Source: Argyresthia goedartella (taxonomy: Eukaryota > Arthropoda > Insecta > Lepidoptera > Argyresthiidae). From it: a DNA stretch of 64,000 nucleotides. The notes beneath the pieces were generated by a model. It worked only from the letters and a program-made list of their open reading frames with translations. It had not been told where the DNA came from and made no database searches. Of this stretch, positions 20,401-28,437 are shown one piece after another. The DNA is taken from assembly GCA_949825045.1 (NCBI GenBank), contig OX463827.1, positions 8,819,391 through 8,883,390 on the forward strand, given 5' to 3'. Each line of letters starts with the position of its first letter. The first letter of the stretch is position 1. The translations under genes and the position numbers were made by a program.

Positions 20401-21169
20401 TACACAGGGCATTCTAGTGTGAGGCCAGAAGCAACGTATGTGCCTTTATCCGTGTTACCACACAAAATATTAAATAGCGTATAACCTCAAAACAAACGTC
20501 AAATCACATACATTTTTGTTTTTAAACAAGTGTTGAACAGTAGTTTATTTTTTTGTGGTTATGCCTTATATGTTTAAATGTATGAAACATCGACATATCA
20601 ACATTCAGTTATGTGTGATGAGTATCTGCATATATGGTGCCAGTTTTCTGTTCGATATTCAACCTTATGTGGACCGGAAATTAATTCCCTTGACTGTGCC
20701 TAAACTTGCAAGACACCCCATGTCCTCACAGTCAACACTTCCACAGGAGTCTACCGCCCAATCTTCGGCCGCTTGGAAAACCCTAAGCTCCATATTCAAA
20801 CACGCTATAGTGACGAAGAACGATACCGAACTCATCGAGAATCTCACCACGCAGCTTTGGTTGCACACCCTCATAAACTTTACTGTCACACACTTCACAA
20901 TCACTGAGGCGTTCCTCACTTTCCTCAACAATTGGTTGACACTTCTGAAAATTACCAAGAAGAGCCAACAGAAGTGTGTTTATCAAAACAGCATGTTTTG
21001 TAAGACCACGAAGATTCTGAGGAAACACTTAGCAGATGCCGAGGAAGATGATGGATTGAAGGACTTGAAGAGGAAGGTTCTTGCGACCGTTTTGGAGATA
21101 TCAGATCTGGACGAGCGTTATTCGTATGACCGAGGATATTTGTCGCAAAACTCACAAAGTCTACGTTGA
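5504..21169 (+). CDS. Host gene, last four exons (unidentified, helical repeat-like protein)
   Basis: Four plus-strand segments join in frame through GT-AG introns: 5504-5716, 13764-13903, 18781-19008 and 20609-21169. Exon 5504-5716 ends with one base of a codon and exon 13764 supplies the other two; the next joins are between codons. Together they give about 379 residues ending at TGA 21167-21169, with a polyadenylation signal 15 bases on. The protein is leucine-rich and helical, with short segments such as RVACAALQLLSYVVHYF and GSSLLQLVYMILYSGVNTP, in the style of ARM/HEAT scaffolds. Rotatin/Ana3 is a weak guess only. Upstream exons lie left of the window or were missed. Introns are large and filled with mobile elements, including an antisense LINE. 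Confidence 0.65.
5717..7101 (+). other. Intron sequence with old repeats
   Basis: No exon is seen. 6840-7085 resembles a widespread dispersed insect repeat (a stretch about a cost of GGAAACCGGGAAGTGG near 7044-7059), but I cannot define ends. A 74-codon open frame at 5803 has no supporting features. Confidence 0.35.
7102..7422. mobile_element. MITE with long palindrome-rich inverted repeats, core-hairpin family type I
   Basis: The ends are inverted: GTCAAAACCGTTAGTTGATA at 7102 and its imperfect complement ending at 7422. Similarity continues inward for about 75 bases (AGTTGGTCAACTATCGACAG near 7144 against the complement of 7370-7395). Inside each arm are palindromes such as CCGTTAGTTGATAAACTAAC. 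The centre (about 7279-7345) carries the core shared with otherwise different elements at 13302, 21929, 27414, 28822, 52598 and 63745, but lacks their hairpin. Confidence 0.75.
7760..10648 (-). CDS. LINE ORF2: APE endonuclease and reverse transcriptase
   Basis: An open frame of 962 residues. Endonuclease: YQNTRGLRTK at about 6-15, TETG near 34, VVYIPPNS near 113, GDFN at 146-149, LDLVLS near 184 and the catalytic-type histidine in QHPPL at 213. Reverse transcriptase: VIPVPKGE near 508, YRPVAVLS near 523, the first palm aspartates in FDFRKAFDTVD at 591, GVSQGSNLGP at 648 and FADDLK at 679. The codon at 10646-10648 is TTG, not ATG. The frame continues upstream and overlaps the end of ORF1, so translation probably depends on reinitiation after the ORF1 stop at 10674. 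The protein nicks target DNA and copies element RNA there. Confidence 0.9.
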   Translation of the reverse strand: MVTICYQNTRGLRTKLNSFYTSVLAANVDLIAVTETGINDTVHDGELVPDGYTLLRGDRMDGRKHGGVLLVAKPTLQLKAIPFQDGINIDAAPFEMVSATVHQHNKSLLTCIVVYIPPNSKHNEYVQMLNIIENICVKYDNLLVLGDFNLYSATIDTISYFEYFMTFCEFRQRNFVENCNGRTLDLVLSMLGESDVKVELESDSLVPKVDPQHPPLAVSVWSNVVLNSTVDGSGKQVSPPDLGNSEHRPRWNFRKADFPLLYSSLMTADWAPLYASKDVEVAVQCLYTTMINLLDNCTPIKERRTGYSTRYCYPKWYTADLIRDIKLKASLHKKYKASKSQCDYKTFSKSRALVKSKIVVRHDQFLTRIQTQLTKNPKSFWSYVKNKRSKRSSPTRVTKNGVAIADEVCAQEFARYFESVYAEVPPRLDAEAALKGSGSARVHVAQLTLRDVRAALTQLKPKHSVGPDGIPPYLVRDCRRVLDRPLLYLFNLCLESSEYPDVWKITRVIPVPKGETGSDVSGYRPVAVLSTFAKVFESVLQRSIYLQMREQVSDAQHGFRPGRNTASNLLCFVSKVTPPLDARGQVDVAYFDFRKAFDTVDNDVLLEKLSGVGFTPQLMRLFVSYLKHRRQYVEYAGSTSEPYFTFSGVSQGSNLGPLEFIIMINDLPKVIKDAVCLLFADDLKLFLEVRDISDCEKLQRDLYRVVERSKHNKLFFNVGKCALMSYTRVREPFHHKYSVDGAEMTRVREVKDLGVRMATDLSFCNHIVDVTKQAFKKLGFVMRQSREFRSIETISALYNALVRSKLESSAIIWHPHEAKYSVMVEKVQNRFVRYLYLKLYGVYPFFPLMYPTLFVLGMVGYIDLGVRRGLALSSYVFKVFRGMLENPLVLARLGLYVPNNYLRARNHKLFYIPLARTGMLREAPVMSALALFNDITERTEVDLFQCSLTGFARVATYCLCYR
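10674..11789 (-). CDS. LINE ORF1: PHD-finger nucleic-acid-binding protein
   Basis: I start at the ATG 11787-11789; the frame extends five codons upstream only through a GTG. The N-terminus is a C4HC3 PHD finger (CYACQADFEADEGHLRC, then CPNLFHLAC and WVCPEC). A predicted coiled coil follows at about residues 100-165 (EINAEIRKLHKEVADITAML), then a basic low-complexity linker and a C-terminal folded segment ending RKDSRK. ORF1 proteins of this group bind element RNA in the ribonucleoprotein; the PHD finger may contact chromatin. The TAG is 25 bases before the ORF2 TTG, in a different frame. Confidence 0.85.
   Translation of the reverse strand: MNNTCYACQADFEADEGHLRCKMASCPNLFHLACTTTTTRSMTREETDEWVCPECRISMKRGGDNTLTPVGTSKTRSAAVATRSKVIKPLADEDYRSVEYLEINAEIRKLHKEVADITAMLKNVLESVAGFGSKMNTLISRTELVESKLETLGGRALNAVQETPVYMVTQPSTTNQQLTPTGMKAKTSTGSTLASKAVEKAKIVEKKMASIRPEVEGKRERATPFAQGKPSQKIRKGNSSEVPRNAKTLNEPEDGEGWTEVRKKTRRPQSLCCLAGPSVTTLQAVERRRYFHLWNMRSGLEDVQAYLQQVCAPETGTVDELTPRGDYKSYKIGVPADLYDKCFSVNMWPENARVKSWIPFRGIWPRKDSRK
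11985..12262 (-). mobile_element. tRNA-derived SINE-like element (SINE-E)
   Basis: On the minus strand a B box GGGTTCGAATCCTC (12056-12069) is preceded by a degenerate A-box region near 12110-12125. The downstream part (11985-12050) is pyrimidine-rich. Only one copy is seen in the window, so the ends are approximate. Confidence 0.4.
12263..13301 (+). other. Intron, no gene seen
   Basis: AT-rich sequence with no open frame that has splice support. The small frame starting 13226 falls inside a MITE. Confidence 0.45.
13302..13640 (-). mobile_element. Core-hairpin repeat, type III ends
   Basis: Reverse complement of 21929-22285. The hairpin core (13486-13550, arms AAAGGGGG and CCCCCTTT) is flanked on both sides by inverted groups of a TGATCACCAAA-type motif of about 22 bp. 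Confidence 0.7.
13764..13903 (+). CDS. Host gene exon
   Basis: Acceptor CCCCCAACAG before 13764, donor GTGAGG at 13904. 140 bases: two bases completing the split codon, then 46 codons (LLTYINRPGFLPRVLSATRS at its start). GC content is higher than in the flanks. Confidence 0.65.
13904..14290 (+). repeat. Degenerate tandem repeats of an intron, left block
   Basis: Diverged units around AGGTCTTTAGCAGTGTAG followed by CAGATACATTTTAC. They start right at the splice donor. The same repeat resumes at 18190-18740 and stops about 40 bases before the next acceptor. Confidence 0.7.
14397..14672 (-). mobile_element. SINE-A copy 2
   Basis: Minus-strand copy with a long (TAA)n run at its 3' tail (14397-14430). 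The B box complement GGGACTCGAACCC is at about 14607-14619. Confidence 0.9.
14673..15856 (+). other. Intron filled with old dispersed repeats
   Basis: No exon is seen. 14930-15010 carries a dispersed-repeat tail (CCGTTCAGCCGTTTTAGCGT). 15350-15480 and 15645-15745 are two diverged copies of one segment sharing GGGAATCAAAACCTA and GGGTACTTCC. Confidence 0.45.
15137..15174. repeat. Perfect 16-bp hairpin
   Basis: Arms 15137-15152 and 15159-15174 are exact complements, with a 6-base loop GAAGCT. Confidence 0.8.
15857..15985 (+). mobile_element. tRNA-Glu/Asp-like SINE fragment (SINE-D)
   Basis: The head CCATGGTCTAGTGATTA resembles the A box of tRNA-Glu/Asp, with CACCTGTCACACAG as an anticodon-arm-like segment and a decayed B box (GCAGGTTTGACATCC). 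A related head lies at 50992. Confidence 0.5.
16340..16450 (+). mobile_element. SINE-B fragment, tRNA head missing
   Basis: Matches the body of SINE-B (GGTCTTGGATGTTTATGTGT, then ATCCTAGTGTGGGACCAGAA) without the head. Confidence 0.65.
16559..18044 (+). repeat. 87-bp minisatellite, about 17 copies
   Basis: Near-identical 87-bp units. Because 87 is a multiple of three and the unit lacks stops in one frame, it creates long open frames (16589-17452 and 17546-18076) of a 29-residue repeat; I do not regard these as genes. Each unit holds GAGTTCGACTC, which resembles a Pol III B box. Variants GATACTTGG (16866 and 17475) and AACCAG (16985 and 17594) recur exactly 609 bp (seven units) apart. Confidence 0.95.
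18190..18740 (+). repeat. Degenerate tandem repeats of an intron, right block
   Basis: About ten diverged units with TAGGTCTATAGCAGTGTAGG and GACACATTTT, the same family as 13904-14290. The stretch GGTCTTAAGCAGTGTAT occurs at both outer edges of this intron. Confidence 0.7.
18781..19008 (+). CDS. Host gene exon
   Basis: Acceptor ATTCCAG before 18781, donor GTTAGT at 19009. 228 bases, 76 codons, phase 0 at both ends. It encodes a helical segment containing SLLQLVYMILYSGVN and QYTALKALMFRVQMLCCK. Confidence 0.65.
19009..19606 (+). other. Intron, no gene seen
   Basis: AT-rich with no supported exon. Confidence 0.5.
19607..19800 (+). mobile_element. LINE/SINE 3' end fragment, RTE-like tail
   Basis: Ends GAGGCCTGTACCCAGCAGTG followed by (GATGAT)n. 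The same terminus in reverse is the end of the RTE fragment at 29781. Confidence 0.5.
19949..20150 (+). mobile_element. SINE-B copy (tRNA-derived)
   Basis: tRNA-like head with A-box region TGGCGCTGCGGTTGTGGC, a CAT-containing anticodon-like loop and B box GGTTCGATCCC. The body ends TATCCTAGTGTGGAGCCAG. It is preceded by a (GTT)n microsatellite. Confidence 0.8.
20274..20450 (+). mobile_element. SINE-B copy, B box decayed
   Basis: Second copy 125 bp after the first. The B-box region is shortened (GCCGGGTTTGATAAAG) so the copy is probably inactive. Confidence 0.75.
20451..20562 (-). mobile_element. Short MITE (TTACCAC family) copy 1
   Basis: About 110 bp with TTACCACA-like ends in inverted orientation. 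Copies at 35066-35171 and 46472-46578. It lies 46 bases before a host exon. Confidence 0.65.
20609..21169 (+). CDS. Host gene terminal exon
   Basis: I place the start after CAACATTCAG (20608) because this keeps phase 0 with the previous exon; an AG at 20640-20641 is possible but breaks phase. The exon encodes 186 residues and a TGA. Helical stretches include SAAWKTLSSIFKHAIVTK and TEAFLTFLNNWLTLLKI, then an acidic-basic tail (DAEEDDGLKDLKRKV). Confidence 0.65.
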   Translation, partial: LCVMSICIYGASFLFDIQPYVDRKLIPLTVPKLARHPMSSQSTLPQESTAQSSAAWKTLSSIFKHAIVTKNDTELIENLTTQLWLHTLINFTVTHFTITEAFLTFLNNWLTLLKITKKSQQKCVYQNSMFCKTTKILRKHLADAEEDDGLKDLKRKVLATVLEISDLDERYSYDRGYLSQNSQSLR

Positions 21170-21184
21170 ATACATATGATTGCA

Positions 21185-21190
21185 AATAAA
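21185..21190 (+). terminator. Polyadenylation signal of the host gene
   Basis: AATAAA 15 bases after the stop codon; the 3' UTR would be very short. Confidence 0.55.
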
Positions 21191-21928
21191 ATGAAGGCGA
21201 TTTAAGTATTCGATTGCTGATTGATCAAAATGTCAAACCTCAGATGATAAATAAATGACCCAGTTTTCTCATGATGAATTTCCAATTTAGGTAATACAAT
21301 GACACCGATTCTAGAGGCGTCACAACTAAACTAGCTAAAGTAATTAGAAAACGAGTTTATGTTGGCTCTCAAATAAATACTCTCCACACGAGTTATACGT
21401 TTTTAACCTTATTTGCATGGCATAAGGTACAAATTTGGTAAATTATGAGCCAAAGGGTTAAAAATCAAACCTATTGCAACCTTTGAGTAATAATGTATCA
21501 AAGATTGCATCTCTGTTCTTTAGTTAGGTACTCGTAGTTAAGATGTCTTCAGAATTCGGGGCAATGAAATATTAATTGTTATTGGTATAGCATGGAGTAC
21601 GAGTATAGTAAAAACTATAGAATCTTTCTCAATGTTAAAATCACTGTACTACGAATACTACTCGTAATCTATACTTATTGAAATGAATCGCTTTGCATTA
21701 CTCTTACTAAATCTCCAAAATGGCTAGACCGGTTTGTGTAATTCCTATTTGATTTTATTCTCTTAAGTCCGGAGGAGGTTTAGGAAAAATAATAATAAGA
21801 AAAAACGTACAGAAACAGCCAAAATAATAATAATATAGTTTGGAAGTTCACCTTTATATCAAGAGATGGCGCGAAGGTACCAATATATCATATTATTAAT
21901 TTTATATTATTATTATATTAAAATATTA
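21191..21928. other. Intergenic, no gene seen
   Basis: AT-rich with ATT-type microsatellites near 21790-21930. No supported feature. Confidence 0.5.
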
Positions 21929-22285
21929 ATGGCAACAAATATAATGATCACCAAAGTATTTTTTTCCAACCCAAAATGGGTAAATGCTACCGAAAATGGG
22001 TAAATGATCATCAAAAGATGCAGAAAATATCAGGGCAAAATAATGCGGTAGCTTAGGTGAAGGTTAAAGGGGGTGAGCGAAGCGAACCCTTTTCCATCGT
22101 GTTAGGTTGAACATGTAAGAACAAAAAAAGTACTTAAAACAAAACTCAAGGACATAAAACATAAAAAGAAGTTTGGTGATAATTTATCCAAACACAATTT
22201 GGTGGTCGTTTACTAATTCTGGCTGTCGTTTCGAATCAATGGTAGTTAAATAGGTGCGTTTTTAGTGATCGTTTAAACATATGTC
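21929..22285 (+). mobile_element. Core-hairpin repeat, type III ends, second copy
   Basis: Inverted copy of 13302-13640. Left flank TAATGATCACCAAAG and right flank TTTGGTGATAATTTATCC are inverted around the hairpin core at about 22045-22125. Confidence 0.7.
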
Positions 22286-22985
22286 ATTATTAGTTTAATT
22301 CATTCAACCTCTTTATTGATAGCGGAACTTATGCGTGCCAGCTGTGCGATGCATAAAGTTTGCAAGCAAAGAGTTTTGTTAATCCGAGGTCCGTTGCGTA
22401 ACATAGTGGTAGAATGTCGTTAATGACGAAGGAGTTTCTCGAGTGAATTCTAAATCTATGATACTGACGATGATTGATGAGCTTTAGATAGGTGCCTTTA
22501 AAATGAAGATCGAATAGTTTTCTGACCGGGAACTATCAGACTATTACACGCCAAAGTTATCTTAGCACCTCGCTCTGATGACGTCATAACTTCCGCAACT
22601 GTCCTACTCACGCATCGAGGACGGGTGCGAGGTGCGAGTAAGCGAGAGAGGGAGGTGAGACGCGGGTATCATGTTAACTTTGTGGCGTAGTACCTACCTA
22701 AATGCTTTGCTAAGTCGCGCCATGTGCAACTAGCTAACACTTAATTCAACGAATGCAAGCAGAACAATCAATCATGCAATACAATTATATCAGCCAATGA
22801 TCGAGGAAATATCGTGACCTACGAACAAATCTGATTAGTTAAACCAAAGGAAAAACTTCATGCCTAGTCCACATAACAATGTGTTACGTGAACAATTTTC
22901 CTCGTAACATTCGGTAATACTTGAGAACTGGATTTTGTCTTGTTTCCGTAAACCTGTGGAAGAATGGAAGAAATACAATAAGTAT
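22286..22985. other. Intergenic, no gene seen
   Basis: Moderate GC, purine-rich near 22630-22665. A 77-codon minus frame at 22835 has no recognisable features. Confidence 0.45.
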
Positions 22986-24433
22986 GTTTCTTCTCCTACA
23001 TTGGTCCAATTGCATTTAATAAATCTCTCAACTCCGGAACATTCCCTAATGTTTGGAAAATTGCACATATCATACCTGTACTCAAATCAGGTGATAAATC
23101 AAAATGCGAAAACTATCGACCAATAAGTATTCTTTCATGTTTTGCAAAATTGTTTGAATCTCTCGTCTACAATCGTATTTATAGTCAGGTGAAGCCATAT
23201 CTCTCAGACAAACAACATGGATTCATCAAAGAGAGATCCACAATCAGTAACCTATTGGAGTATAATCATTTCTTATGTTCTTCCTTTGCTGTCGGCGGTC
23301 AAGTTGATGCTATATACACTGATTTTTCCAAGGCGTTTGATAAAGTTAATCATTCTATATTATGTCTTAAAGTATCTGCCTTTGGCATCCATGGTAGTCT
23401 ACTACGCTGGGTTAGTTCATACTTACAGAAAAGAAGTCAACTTGTTGCCATTAAAGGGTATGCATCTTTGCCGGTATCGGTAACCTCAGGTGTTCCGCAA
23501 GGTTCTCATCTAGGGCCTTTACTGTTTATTATGTTTATTAACGACCTTGTCAGTAAGATCTCAAGCCAGTCTCTTTTATACGCTGACGATCTCAAAGTAT
23601 TTGCTAAAATAGACAACATTACTGACTGTGTCAACCTTCAGAATGACCTGCGTGTCCTAAGCGACTGGTGTATCTATAACAAAATGAATCTTAACGTAGA
23701 TAAATGCTTTGTCATCACTTTCACTAAAAAGCGTCAAAATAAAATAACATATTCCTACATTCTTAATGACAAAGCATTAGAGCGTAAAACTGTCGCGAGG
23801 GATCTCGGGGTTATATTTGACGAAAAGTTATCGTTCCGGCAACACTATGAACACATTATAAAAAAATCTCGTCAACTTCTAGGCTTTATCACAAGAAACA
23901 CAAAAGACTTCAAAAACCCCTTTAGTCTATTATATCTTTTTCAATCCCTTGTCAGAAGTATTTTGGAATACGGGTGCCAAATATGGTCACCCTTTTACGC
24001 AGTTCACATAAATAACATAGATAGTGTTCAAAATAAACTGTTAAAAATACTCTCATATCGTTTCAACCTTAATAAGAGTCTTTTGAATTATGAACAGCGT
24101 CTTAATCACTTTAAACTGTTGTCCCTGGAAAACGGAAGAAAATTACTCGATCTGAAACTACTTCACAAAATTTTACATTCCAGAATTGATTCCTCTTTCC
24201 TGTTGAATAAACTTAGCATTAACTGCTACACCAGATCACGTTTATACAGACCATTTCAATTGCAAAATTTCAAAAACAATACCTCTTACTTTAACCCAAT
24301 CTCCAGAATGAGCCGTCTTTACAATGATCTCACCAGCAATCACCCTGAACTTGATATTTTCGAGTCTAGGCCTCATAAATTTAATAAATCAATTAAATTG
24401 ATTCTATCAAAACTATCCTCATCCTCTTCCTAA
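22986..24433 (+). pseudogene. LINE reverse transcriptase, endonuclease missing
   Basis: Reading back from the open frame at 23150, coding similarity starts near 22990 (FNKSLNSGTFPNVWKIAHII, then ENYRPISILS). RT motifs are intact: DFSKAFDKVNH, GVPQGSHLGP and YADDLKVF. A C-terminal region of about 180 residues ends SKLSSSSS at the stop 24431-24433. The endonuclease and ORF1 are absent, the usual result of incomplete reverse transcription. No stop or shift interrupts the remaining 1.4 kb. The first codon at 23150 is TTG, so it is not a start. Confidence 0.8.
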
Positions 24434-24588
24434 AAGGATTCTTAAAAAATATTTCTCTGTGCTAAGATTTATATTTATCTGTGTAACTTGATCAGTTATA
24501 TGTATAAAACCAACTCAAAAATATCAGCCAATAGTATAGTGTCACACTCGATTTGATTGTCAGAGCGATATTAAGAATTATTAGTTAA

Positions 24589-27153
24589 CCCATATATGCC
24601 CAGAACTATTTTTTTATTTGGTACCTCCAACACCTACTGTTTCGAAAACGAAACAAAAATTGTCGCTTTCGTTGCAGTTCATCAACTAGTACATTTCGCT
24701 CGAAAAGTGCATCTTACTGCCATCTATGTCAAGATTAAGGTACTTCCCTCTAATTGTGTTTGAATATTTAGGACTAACGCCATTTTTTTTTCGGTAATGA
24801 GTCAGTGCAAGTTGTGACTTGATTTAGATACGTGGAAATCATGGCGTCTGCAACAAAAAAGTGAGTAACTTTGCAAATTAACATAGGTTTACATGTTTTG
24901 TGTATTTCATAATAAAGTTAGATAAGTGTAGAATTTATTTGTGTACTTGTGATAAGTAAATAATTGTATATAGATGCCCAAAAAGCGTGTAATTAAACAG
25001 TGTTTCGAAAACGATACATTGGGAAAATACACGGCATGCATTATACCAAATATGCATTTTGTATTTCAGGAGGTGCAAGCCGTTGACGACCAATTAAATT
25101 GTTGACATTATCAATGATTTGGACTCGAACGATGATGCGGCAGGTGTGGATGTCTATATAGACCCTCCCGGCGATGGATTAGTTTCAGACTCGGACTCTG
25201 GCGATGAGACAAACGTAAGTTTTGAGAACTTATCAAGAAGACAACTTCTGGCACCTGCCGAACTGGTACTTCAAGGGGTTCATGGCGATGATGACTGTCT
25301 GTTTGATGAAGAAGATGATGTTCCACTTTCGTCTATACAAGACCGCGAATCAGAATTTGGATCGTCGAGTCAACCACGACGGCCAAGACCACGTAAATGG
25401 GTGAAAAGGGACTTACTTGTAGGTACAATGGATGAAGAGTGGATTGTACCGCCTCCAAGATCTGTGGTGACCGTATCAGATGCGTCGGAGCCAATCGATT
25501 TCTTCGAATTATTTTTTAGCCACGAAGTGATCATTCATATTGTTCGACACACTGTCGTTTATGCTGTAGAAAAAGGAAATATGGCATTCACCTTGTCTGA
25601 TGATGAAATGTATTGCTTCATAGGCATTCTCATATTGACAGGCCATTGTCCACTGCCTCGACGACGTATATATTGGGAGAGTAATGAAGATACTCACAAT
25701 TTGTTGATTGCTAAATGTATGCGACGAAACCGCTTTGAAGAGATTTTACGATATTTCCATGTGGCTGATAACTCAAATTTAGTGCCCGGTGACAAAATGG
25801 CCAAAGTGCGCCCTTTCAGTGACATGCTGAACAAAAAATTCCTGCAATATGCAATGATTGAAAAGAATATTAGCATAGATGAATCCATGATCCCTTATTA
25901 TGGCAGACATGGCTGTAAACAGCACATTAGAGGAAAACCAATCCGATTCGGTTTCAAAACATGGGTAGCGGCTTTGCGTCTAGGATACTGCTTACATGCT
26001 GATCTTTACAAAGGTAAATCTGAAAGAGTCAGGGTCGGATTAGGGCAACACGTCGTACAAAAACTGATGAATGAGGTCAAAGCTGTATACAAAGATACAA
26101 AGTTCTCCGTTTATATCGACAACTTTTTCACAGGGTTACCCCTGATTTCTGAAATGAAGGAACAGAATGTTCTAGTCACGGGAACAGTACGAAACAACAG
26201 AACAGAAAAGTGTCCCTTGAAAGATGTGAATTTATGCAAGAAAGAACAGAGAGGTTATCACGATAGTCGGTTGGATCAAAATAGTGGAATTTGTGCTGTA
26301 CGCTGGAACGACAACAGTGTAGTTACGTTGTTATCCAGTGAGTATGGCATCGCACCTCTGCGAACAGCAAATAGATACTCAGCTACGCAAAAGAAAAGGG
26401 TGGATGTGCCACAACCTGACGTTGTTTATCAATACAATCGCTTCATGGGCAGAGTAGATCGCTTGGACGCTAATATTGGTACTTACAGAATTGCAATAAG
26501 AGGCAAAAAATGGTACATTCCAATAGCTTTCTGGTTTATTGATGTGGCTGTTAACAATGCAACACTCCTCGCGCGAGAAGTTTGCAACGATGTAGACACA
26601 CTGGAGTTTCGACGTAGTGTTGCCCGGACCTTACTCCAAAGGTACGGCATTGATAAGCGCCGGCCAGGACCATCTAAAAGGGTTTTCACCACTGTTCCTC
26701 TCTCAGTGCGAAAGTTCAATGCTGATCACATGATTGATAAAGCACCGAGCCGACTCCGTTGTGCTTATTGCAAAAGCCTGACTATTTTTTAGTGTCGAAA
26801 GTGCCAGGTTAACTTACATCCCAAATGTTTTAATTCGTTTCATTCCTAAATTTTAAGTGTTCTATTATTAATTATTATAATTGTACCATTTAAAATTAAT
26901 ATAAATATAAAAATATTATTATTTATTTACTCACAGTAAAGTAGTAGGTTAGGATAGGTAATAGCCCAATGTTTCGTTTTCGAACAGTAAAAAAAAAGGT
27001 ATTTATCCAATAGCCACCTCAATGAAACTAGTTATAACGTTAATTAATATCTATCAGCACACACATATTCAAGTATTACAACAAATGGAAGTCCAAAATA
27101 ATTCTGGGCATTAGAGTGTTTTGTTCGTTTTCGAATCAAGGGGCATATATGGG
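24589..27153 (+). mobile_element. Complete piggyBac element with TTAA target duplication
   Basis: TTAA at 24585-24588 and 27154-27157 flank 2565 bp. Terminal inverted repeats are CCCATATATGCCC (13 bp, perfect). Subterminal TTTCGAAAACGA-type motifs occur at 24640 and 25003, and inverted at 26971 and 27121. The element holds one spliced transposase gene. Confidence 0.95.
24841..26849 (+). pseudogene. piggyBac transposase with two nonsense codons
   Basis: Exon 1 (24841-24860, ATG, donor GTGAGT) joins exon 2 at 25070 (acceptor TATTTCAG) in frame with the long frame 25098-26792. That join meets a TAA at 25095-25097, about 16 codons in. The long frame contains the acidic N-terminus, the DDE_Tnp_1_7-type core with catalytic-type aspartates in SIDESM, YIDNFF and GRVDRLD (residues about 254, 334 and 447 from 25119), and the conserved YGRHGCKQHIRGKPIRFG. 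A TAG at 26790-26792 then cuts the C-terminal cysteine-rich zinc finger: RCAYC is before the stop, and CRKC and HPKC after it, up to TAA at 26847-26849. Both stops look like single-base changes in an otherwise clean gene. Confidence 0.88.
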
Positions 27154-27413
27154 TTAATAGAAATAAACAAGTATAGTTATGTATACATATTTTGGACTAC
27201 AGTTCAGTGCAGATAAGTCATAGTGATGTACAAGAGTATCAAATAACTGTATTCTGTTTTGTGTACTTATGCAATAATATAAAAAAAATAAAATTGCATA
27301 GATGGCAAAAAATGACGTTTGCTAAGTATATGTAAATATTTACAGTAATAAAGACATTTGATTTTTTATTCTGATTCTTTTCTAGGATGTTAATTGAGTT
27401 GTATATGGGAAAT

Positions 27414-27638
27414 ATTAAACTGCACATCAAAAATCCCGATTTGCACAGCAAATATACCTTATATTTTAAGCGGTAGCGTATAGGTGAAGGGTATAGGGGG
27501 TGAGCGAAGCGAAGCCCCTTTTATCCTTCGTATTAGGTTCAACATGTAAGAACAACAACAAATACTTAAAACATAAAAAGTATTTTTGCTGATCGTTTTT
27601 TTCAGCGCAAATAAGTATTTTTGATGTGCGATTAAATA
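27414..27638 (+). mobile_element. MITE, core-hairpin family type II ends
   Basis: Ends TTAAACTGCACATCAAAAAT and, inverted, GATGTGCGATTAA. Between them is the core (27466-27560) with hairpin arms AGGGGG and CCCCTT. Related copies at 28822, 52598 and 63745. Confidence 0.8.
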
Positions 27639-27718
27639 CCGGCCGTTATATATTGTGTTTTCATATTATCTGAGTTCGTTAGAAAACTTAGCCCGGATGC
27701 TTAAAGCCAGATCCTGTA

Positions 27719-27965
27719 TAATAATATTTATACCTTGGACACTATTTACACACATTGATCTAGCCCCAAACTAGGATTCCCTGTATCTTGGGTACTAGAC
27801 AACGATACACATACTTATATAGATAAATATGATACTTAGATAGATAAACAACCATGACTAGGGTACAAACATCCGTTCTCATCAAACAAATATTTGCCCC
27901 CACCGGGACTCGAACCCGGGACTATTGGCTTCGTAGGCAGGGTCACCTTCGACTCAGCCATTCGG
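27719..27965 (-). mobile_element. SINE-A copy 3
   Basis: Minus-strand copy; B box complement GGGACTCGAACCC near 27904-27916. Confidence 0.9.
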
Positions 27966-27980
27966 CTAAACGCTGAAGGT

Positions 27981-28110
27981 GAACCGAAACAGCGACATCA
28001 CTCACATATTAAACATCCAAGACCTTTTTTTTTCTGCATCTCCAGCCGGGATATCGAACCTGGGACCTCTCGCATGGTAGGCGGAGTACGACCGCGCCAC
28101 AGTGGTTGTC
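27981..28110 (-). mobile_element. SINE-B copy
   Basis: Minus-strand head and part of the body, directly next to SINE-A copy 3 (ACCTCTCGCATGGTAGGC is the anticodon-arm region). Confidence 0.7.
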
Positions 28111-28324
28111 CAAATTGTACAGCTTAATCAAGTTGAACTTCACTATGACACTACCTGGTGTTACATCTGGATAACAGTGTTTGGTTTGAGTTATGATGAC
28201 ATTTTGATGACGCAATGAAAGCAAATGGAGAAAAACTACGCGGAACCGGAAAACAGTACACAAGTAAGTGTAAAGGTGAGCGCACATTTAACTTAAAGTA
28301 AGATAATACACATATCAAGAATAC

Positions 28325-28437
28325 ATTCAACTCCAATTCCAATTCCAAATCCAAATGTCTTTATTACTGTAGATATTTACAAATACTTAGCAATCGTCAT
28401 TTTTGCCACTTCTCTACATTGGACCACTGTGGCTAGT
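28325..28437 (-). mobile_element. LINE 3' terminus fragment
   Basis: Reverse complement of the LINE end at 39165-39245 (CACTTCTCTACATTGGACCA), with a short repeat tail of CCAATT/CCAAAT at 28330-28352. Confidence 0.7.

Larger units (their letters stand above)
22986..27372 (+). mobile_element. 5'-truncated LINE split by a piggyBac insertion
   Basis: The RT and C-terminal part of a CR1/Jockey-like LINE run from about 22986 to 24433, with 3' UTR to 24588. After the piggyBac (24589-27153) sequence resumes at 27154. It ends near 27372 with GTAATAAAGACATTTG, the same terminus as LINE copies at 39250 and 28325. The TTAA at both piggyBac edges is the duplicated target. Confidence 0.7.

Noticed and set aside
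23150..23152. Start codon of the LINE frame at 23150
   Set aside because: It is TTG, and RT similarity continues upstream to about 22990.
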